From Chaunax sp. Z400 (lineage: Eukaryota > Chordata > Actinopteri > Lophiiformes > Chaunacidae), in NCBI GenBank assembly GCA_037577475.1, contig CM075194.1, positions 28,966,266 through 29,030,265 of the forward strand: a stretch of DNA of 64,000 bases, written 5' to 3'. The position numbers and the translations under genes were made by a program. Positions 63,953-64,000 of the stretch are shown piece by piece; within the stretch, counting starts at the first letter, position 1; each line of letters begins with the position of its first letter. The notes under the pieces were generated by a model, which worked only from the letters and a program-made list of their open reading frames with translations, had not been told where the DNA came from and searched no databases.

Positions 63953-64000
63953 TTTTTTACCAACATACTATTTATACTATACATACTATTCATTCTATAC
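63953..64000. repeat. P box and start of next module (cut by window end)
   Basis: P box followed by CATACTATTTATACT and the first bases of a CATTCTATA monomer. By analogy with 1871 it may begin a further 316-bp cassette or a P-Q spacer; the window ends before this can be told. Confidence 0.8.

Larger units (their letters stand above)
1..64000. repeat. 64-kb 9-bp satellite array (CATACTATA)n with higher-order structure
   Basis: Essentially every base belongs to a 9-bp monomer CATACTATA or its variants CATACTATT and CATACTGTA, with rarer ones (CATACTCTT, CATACTGTT, CATTCTATA, CATACCATA). Short boxes containing T5-T6 or ACACATACTACTAC interrupt it and define arms of 0.1-1.3 kb that recur in the same order several times. 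No unique sequence flanks it on either side, so the array extends beyond both ends of the window. No interrupting mobile element, gene-like composition change or inversion is visible. Array length and hierarchy suggest eukaryotic heterochromatin (inference). The family is not one I recognise by name. Confidence 0.97.

Noticed and set aside
1..64000. CRISPR array
   Set aside because: Repeats are 9 bp and contiguous, with no unique spacers of constant length and no cas-like sequence.
1..64000. Telomeric repeat or known centromere motif
   Set aside because: No TTAGGG-type unit and no CENP-B-box-like sequence were seen. A centromeric location remains possible but is not supported by any motif.
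1..64000. Introns suggested by abundant GTATGT on the - strand (yeast-type 5' splice site)
   Set aside because: GTATGT is simply the complement of ACATAC in each monomer. No TACTAAC branch site on the same strand and no exon-like sequence accompany it.
1..64000. Z-DNA or extended cruciform-forming tract
   Set aside because: Alternating purine-pyrimidine runs are only 9 bp before a CT step and are AT-rich, and the only perfect palindromes noticed are short (TGTACA, ATGCAT, the 15-bp dyad).
1..64000. Bacterial or phage origin with a hidden defence or mobile system
   Set aside because: No gene-like sequence at all in 64 kb. Such a long pure satellite is not known from bacteria or phages, so a eukaryotic source is far more likely.

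Overview
The whole window is one uninterrupted satellite/minisatellite array. I found no convincing gene, RNA gene, transposon, CRISPR array or unique sequence in 64 kb. The monomer is 9 bp, CATACTATA, with two main variants, CATACTATT and CATACTGTA. These often follow each other as a 27-bp trimer. The + strand carries almost no G (12 C to 1 G in bases 1-60; 13 C to 3 G in 361-420), and GC is roughly 22-27% in these two hand-counted lines. A homogeneous array this long, with nested higher-order repeats, points to a eukaryotic heterochromatic region (pericentromeric, subtelomeric or a knob-like block). The species cannot be named from the sequence.

The array is punctuated by non-monomer 'boxes', all in the same orientation. 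I use these labels throughout: K = T6 then ACAAAACCTAC; P = T6 then ACCAACATAC (always preceded by CATATACATAATA); Q = T6 then ACTTTACATAC; R = T6 then ACTAAACATAC; S = T5 then ACTATACATAC; U = ATATAAATTCTATACATAC, usually followed by an ATG(C/T)ATACCATGCATACC stretch; V = ATTATTTCTACACATACTAC; W = GTTCATTCTACACATACTAC. By eye there are 13 K, 27 P, 26 Q, 7 R and 15-16 S boxes. The intervals between boxes ('arms') are the mid-level repeat units. Examples are P-to-Q 132 bp (three at 123), P-to-P 316 bp (five copies), K-to-P 767 bp (five copies), Q-to-S 649-676 bp, S-to-K about 970 bp and S-to-R 1120 bp (three copies).

Layout: the order S-K-P-P-Q-Q-K-R-P-Q-S-R-P runs from 134 to about 8.5 kb (its second R box destroyed), again from 20.6 to 28.7 kb and again from 35.1 to 43.1 kb. 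A 4.7-kb block without oligo-T boxes, made of three tandem units of about 1.2 kb, follows at 8.6-13.3 kb. It recurs at the same length at 46.9-51.6 kb and in a two-unit form at 31.4-34.3 kb. From 13.3 to 21.5 kb and from 51.6 to 64 kb are rearranged, partly hybrid modules. The last 1.8 kb repeats the first 1.9 kb almost exactly. Segments are inserted, deleted and fused head-to-tail with no inversion, as expected from repeated unequal exchange or replication-based amplification.

Four of the six reading frames are open over long distances (up to 2028 codons) because the 9-bp monomer has no stop codon in those frames. I treat these as artefacts of the repeat. Coordinates of boxes were read by eye and mark the first T of each T-run; identities were judged by marker spacing and visual comparison, not by alignment.
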